Shown piece by piece: positions 43,322 to 45,153 of a stretch of 45,153 bases of DNA. Positions within the stretch are counted from its first letter, which is position 1, and each line of letters opens with the position of its first letter. Source of the DNA: Phycisphaerales bacterium (GTDB lineage Bacteria > Planctomycetota > Phycisphaerae > Phycisphaerales > SM1A02); NCBI GenBank assembly GCA_020345805.1, contig CP070772.1, positions 3,764,217 to 3,809,369 on the forward strand. Reading direction: 5' to 3'. The position numbers and the translations under genes are program-made. Below the pieces are notes generated by a model. The model saw only the letters and a program-made list of their open reading frames with translations, did not search any database and was not told where the DNA came from.

Positions 43322-43909
43322 ATGTCATACACCACCGAGCAGATCGCCGAGCTTCTTCCCGAGATCAACGAGATCTCCGATCCCGACCTCCGCGACAGGA
43401 CCGCCGCGGTGTGGAGCGAAGCCCTCACCACCGGCTGCGGCGGCAAGGGCTGGACCTTCGATGAGCTGCGGGCCGTCAAGTTCACGCTCCTGGCCGGCGA
43501 TATCGACATGACCTACATCGATCATCTCCGCTCCTGCTGCAAGCAGTGCATGGCGATCGCGGACGTGCTCAAAGAGATGTTCGGCGACATCGTGCCCATC
43601 AACCGCGACCACCTCATCGCCGGCTCGCTGCTGGCCGATGTCGGCAAGCCGCTGGAATACGACAAGGACGCCAACGGCGAGGTCATCAAGGGCCATTACG
43701 GCGATATGCTCCGCCATCCCTTCTCCGGCGTGGCGATGTGCTACAAGCACGAAATCCCCGCCGAGGTGATGCACATCATCGCCACTCACAGCCATGAGGG
43801 CGACAAGGTTCAGCGCTCGATCGAGTCGATCATCTTCCACCACGCCGACTTCGTCGATTTCGACATCGCAAAATACCTCGGCGCCCAGGCCGCGAAGGGG
43901 AAGAAGTAG
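43322..43909 (+). CDS. HD-domain-like protein with Ala in place of the HD histidine
   Basis: A 195-residue helical protein aligned by eye with HD phosphohydrolases. An early His68 (TYIDHLRSC) is followed by DHLIAGSLLADVGKPLEY, where the usual motif reads LLHDVGK. The metal-binding His is thus Ala105, while Asp106 remains. His132 (RHPFSG) and His156/His158 (ATHSHEG) sit where later HD ligands are expected, and IIFHHADFVDFD matches the last helix. Either the metal site is built differently or it is not a phosphohydrolase. The leader before ATG 43322 is C-rich without a ribosome site. It is the last rightward gene of the cluster. Confidence 0.75.
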   Translation: MSYTTEQIAELLPEINEISDPDLRDRTAAVWSEALTTGCGGKGWTFDELRAVKFTLLAGDIDMTYIDHLRSCCKQCMAIADVLKEMFGDIVPINRDHLIAGSLLADVGKPLEYDKDANGEVIKGHYGDMLRHPFSGVAMCYKHEIPAEVMHIIATHSHEGDKVQRSIESIIFHHADFVDFDIAKYLGAQAAKGKK

Positions 43910-44031
43910 GCTCAGCGCAGCGCCACCTCAGTCGGCGGAATCGCGAAGCCGCAAGCGGCGACGATGTCCACATATTCGATGTGCCCATTAACCCGCGCCG
44001 CCCCACACACCGATCGGCGATACCAACTGTG

Positions 44032-44604
44032 TCAGACGAATATGTATCTGGGCACTCTCTTCTTGTACCGCAGATACCTCTCTCCGTGCAGCGCCGCCAG
44101 GTGCTTTTCCTCTTTCAGAACCATTGAATGGACCAGGGCGAATCCGATCGGCCAGAGGATGAGAAGGATCACGTTCTGCAGCAGAAGCGTGTAGCCGGCG
44201 AACATGATCAGATAGGAAACGAAGTACGGGTTCCGCGAAAAGCGATAGATTCCTTCCTCCACCAGCTCGGTGTGCTGGTCCTCCGGCACCCCGACTCGCC
44301 ACGAATCCCTCAGCCCGACCAGAGATGCCGCCCCCAACAGGACACTCACCACCAGAAGGGCAAGGGCGATGGCGAGGCTTGCGCTTCCGGGCAGAACAGG
44401 CACGGTCGCGATTGGCTCGTCCATGAATCCAAACGCAATCGAGAGAAGGATGAACAGGCCGATGAACCCGGCAGACAGCACGGCCTCGCGATTCTTTCCC
44501 CTGATCGGCACGCCGAGCCTGCGGCGAAGTGAGATGTTCTTGGTGAAGAACATGCCCTGAAAGAAGACTTGGTGAATCACGATGATCAGTCCCGCGCTGC
44601 CCAC
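44032..44604 (-). CDS. ICMT/PEMT-like integral membrane methyltransferase
   Basis: A 190-residue membrane protein with about five helices. The C-terminal core GIYRFSRNPYFVSYLIMFAGY, followed by LEEGH-like EEKHLAALHGERYLRYKKRVPRYI, is the SAM-binding signature of the isoprenylcysteine carboxyl methyltransferase / phospholipid methyltransferase family. In bacteria these act on lipids or isoprenoid-type molecules, and the substrate is unknown. The N-terminus (MGSAGLIIVIHQVFFQGMFF) forms the first helix, so ATG 44604 fits. A good promoter candidate lies about 60 bases upstream. It converges with the HD-like gene. Confidence 0.85.
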   Translation of the reverse strand: MGSAGLIIVIHQVFFQGMFFTKNISLRRRLGVPIRGKNREAVLSAGFIGLFILLSIAFGFMDEPIATVPVLPGSASLAIALALLVVSVLLGAASLVGLRDSWRVGVPEDQHTELVEEGIYRFSRNPYFVSYLIMFAGYTLLLQNVILLILWPIGFALVHSMVLKEEKHLAALHGERYLRYKKRVPRYIFV

Positions 44605-44664
44605 GTGCCGTGTCCTTTCCCCAGGACCCAGGTTAACCTATCGGGTGAGCATCAGTCCAGAACC

Positions 44665-44693
44665 ATCGTTGATATCGGTAACGATTCTGTCAA
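44665..44693 (-). promoter_or_regulatory. Likely sigma70-type promoter of the membrane methyltransferase gene
   Basis: On the minus strand a perfect TTGACA (44693-44688) is followed after 17 bases by AACGAT (44670-44665). It is about 60 bases before the ATG at 44604. The -35 is exact and the -10 weak. Confidence 0.4.
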
Positions 44694-44789
44694 TCACTTC
44701 AATTCCAGCGGGCGCTTGTTCGGCTCAACGCACGCCGCATACGCCTATTGATGAGGTAAGATGGGATCGTGTCCGTCTCCGATCCCGGC

Positions 44790-45153
44790 TTATGCCGTCA
44801 TCAACCCAAAGAACCTGTCCAGCTTCGCCTCGTTTTCCATGTTCATGATCAACTCGCGCAGGGCATCGCAATTCGCCTGGCCGACCACGCTCGCCCCTAG
44901 GGCGTTGAACTTGACGGCGATCTCATCTTCCGTCATCGGGTCGCGCGGATCGCCCTTGGGGACATCCACCCGCTGCTGATATGACTTGCCGTCATTGAGC
45001 GTGATCGTCACCCGGCTGGGCTGGAACTTCGGGAACAGGCTCTCGAACTCATCGTTCGGCAGGACCTTGATCTTGTCCATCACCGGAATCAACGCCGGGT
45101 CGTCGATGCGCTCCTGCTTGAACTGCAGGGGCGTGACCATGCCGTCCACCAGC
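44790..45153 (-). CDS. MmgE/PrpD-family protein, C-terminal part only
   Basis: The last ~121 residues of a gene that starts outside the window. The sequence VTPLQFKQERIDDPALIPVMDKIKV, then the VTITLNDGK strand, the PKGDPRDPMTEDEIAVKF motif and the closing helix, are those of the MmgE/PrpD C-terminal domain. The family includes 2-methylcitrate dehydratase and cis-aconitate decarboxylase, plus many uncharacterised members. The catalytic N-terminal helical domain is not visible, so the reaction cannot be judged. Its position beside a citryl-CoA-lyase-type cluster makes a tricarboxylic acid substrate plausible. The genes are on opposite strands and are not one operon. Confidence 0.9.
   Translation of the reverse strand, partial: LVDGMVTPLQFKQERIDDPALIPVMDKIKVLPNDEFESLFPKFQPSRVTITLNDGKSYQQRVDVPKGDPRDPMTEDEIAVKFNALGASVVGQANCDALRELIMNMENEAKLDRFFGLMTA

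Overview
The window is GC-rich and densely coded, with about 39 protein genes on both strands and no gene-free stretch over 300 bases. I see no rRNA, tRNA, CRISPR array, transposase or phage gene. The gene mix suggests a planctomycete (Planctomycetota, perhaps Phycisphaerae-like): a fused GldF/GldG-type ABC permease with a DUF4340 partner, a protein built of tandem 65-residue W/H/RTG.WP modules, hpnCDE squalene genes, an exported fucose-isomerase-like lipoprotein, SpoIIE-type phosphatases and an ECF sigma factor with a small membrane partner. The taxon is inferred from gene content, not computed.

Layout. 1-5.3 kb: a partial APH-fold kinase, a Cof-type HAD phosphatase and a 1135-residue protein resembling a degenerate fused indolepyruvate:ferredoxin oxidoreductase. 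5.3-11.4 kb: two SpoIIE/PP2C phosphatases, histidine ammonia-lyase (hutH, with a TSG instead of an ASG MIO triad), a VOC protein, and an ECF sigma factor with a two-helix membrane protein. 11.4-15.4 kb: urocanase (hutU), a small orphan, a SAM methyltransferase, a DUF2892-like membrane protein and a GNAT. 15.4-20.6 kb: Gld-like ABC export/auxiliary genes, split by a pair of inverted REP-like elements. 20.6-25.7 kb: the tandem-module protein, a TPR membrane protein, rluD-type pseudouridine synthase, sixA-like phosphatase, a voltage-gated K+ channel with a zinc ribbon, and a STAS protein. 25.8-32.1 kb: imidazolonepropionase (hutI), the fucose-isomerase-like lipoprotein, a methionine aminopeptidase, prolyl oligopeptidase and a small membrane protein. 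32.1-37.7 kb: hpnE-hpnD-hpnC (overlapping, minus strand) opposite ispH and rlmN, so isoprenoid precursor supply and squalene synthesis are neighbours. 37.7-45.1 kb: a polytopic membrane protein, then a SucC-like/SucD-like acid-CoA ligase pair and a short citrate-synthase-fold lyase that together look like the citryl-CoA synthetase/citryl-CoA lyase route of citrate cleavage, with an SRPBCC gene, a GNAT, an HD-like protein lacking the HD histidine, an ICMT-like membrane methyltransferase and the 3' end of an MmgE/PrpD-family gene.

How the genes work together. hutH, hutU and hutI cover the first three steps of histidine degradation but are dispersed over 20 kb on both strands. The CoA ligase, lyase and PrpD genes form a plausible module for tricarboxylic (citrate or methylcitrate-like) acid metabolism. 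The PP2C phosphatases and STAS protein are parts of partner-switching regulation, but no cognate kinase lies in the window. The most rewarding targets are the citryl-CoA-type cluster with its unusual ligase C-terminus, the tandem-module protein, the Fe-S-less IOR-like protein, the exported isomerase-like protein and the REP-like elements.
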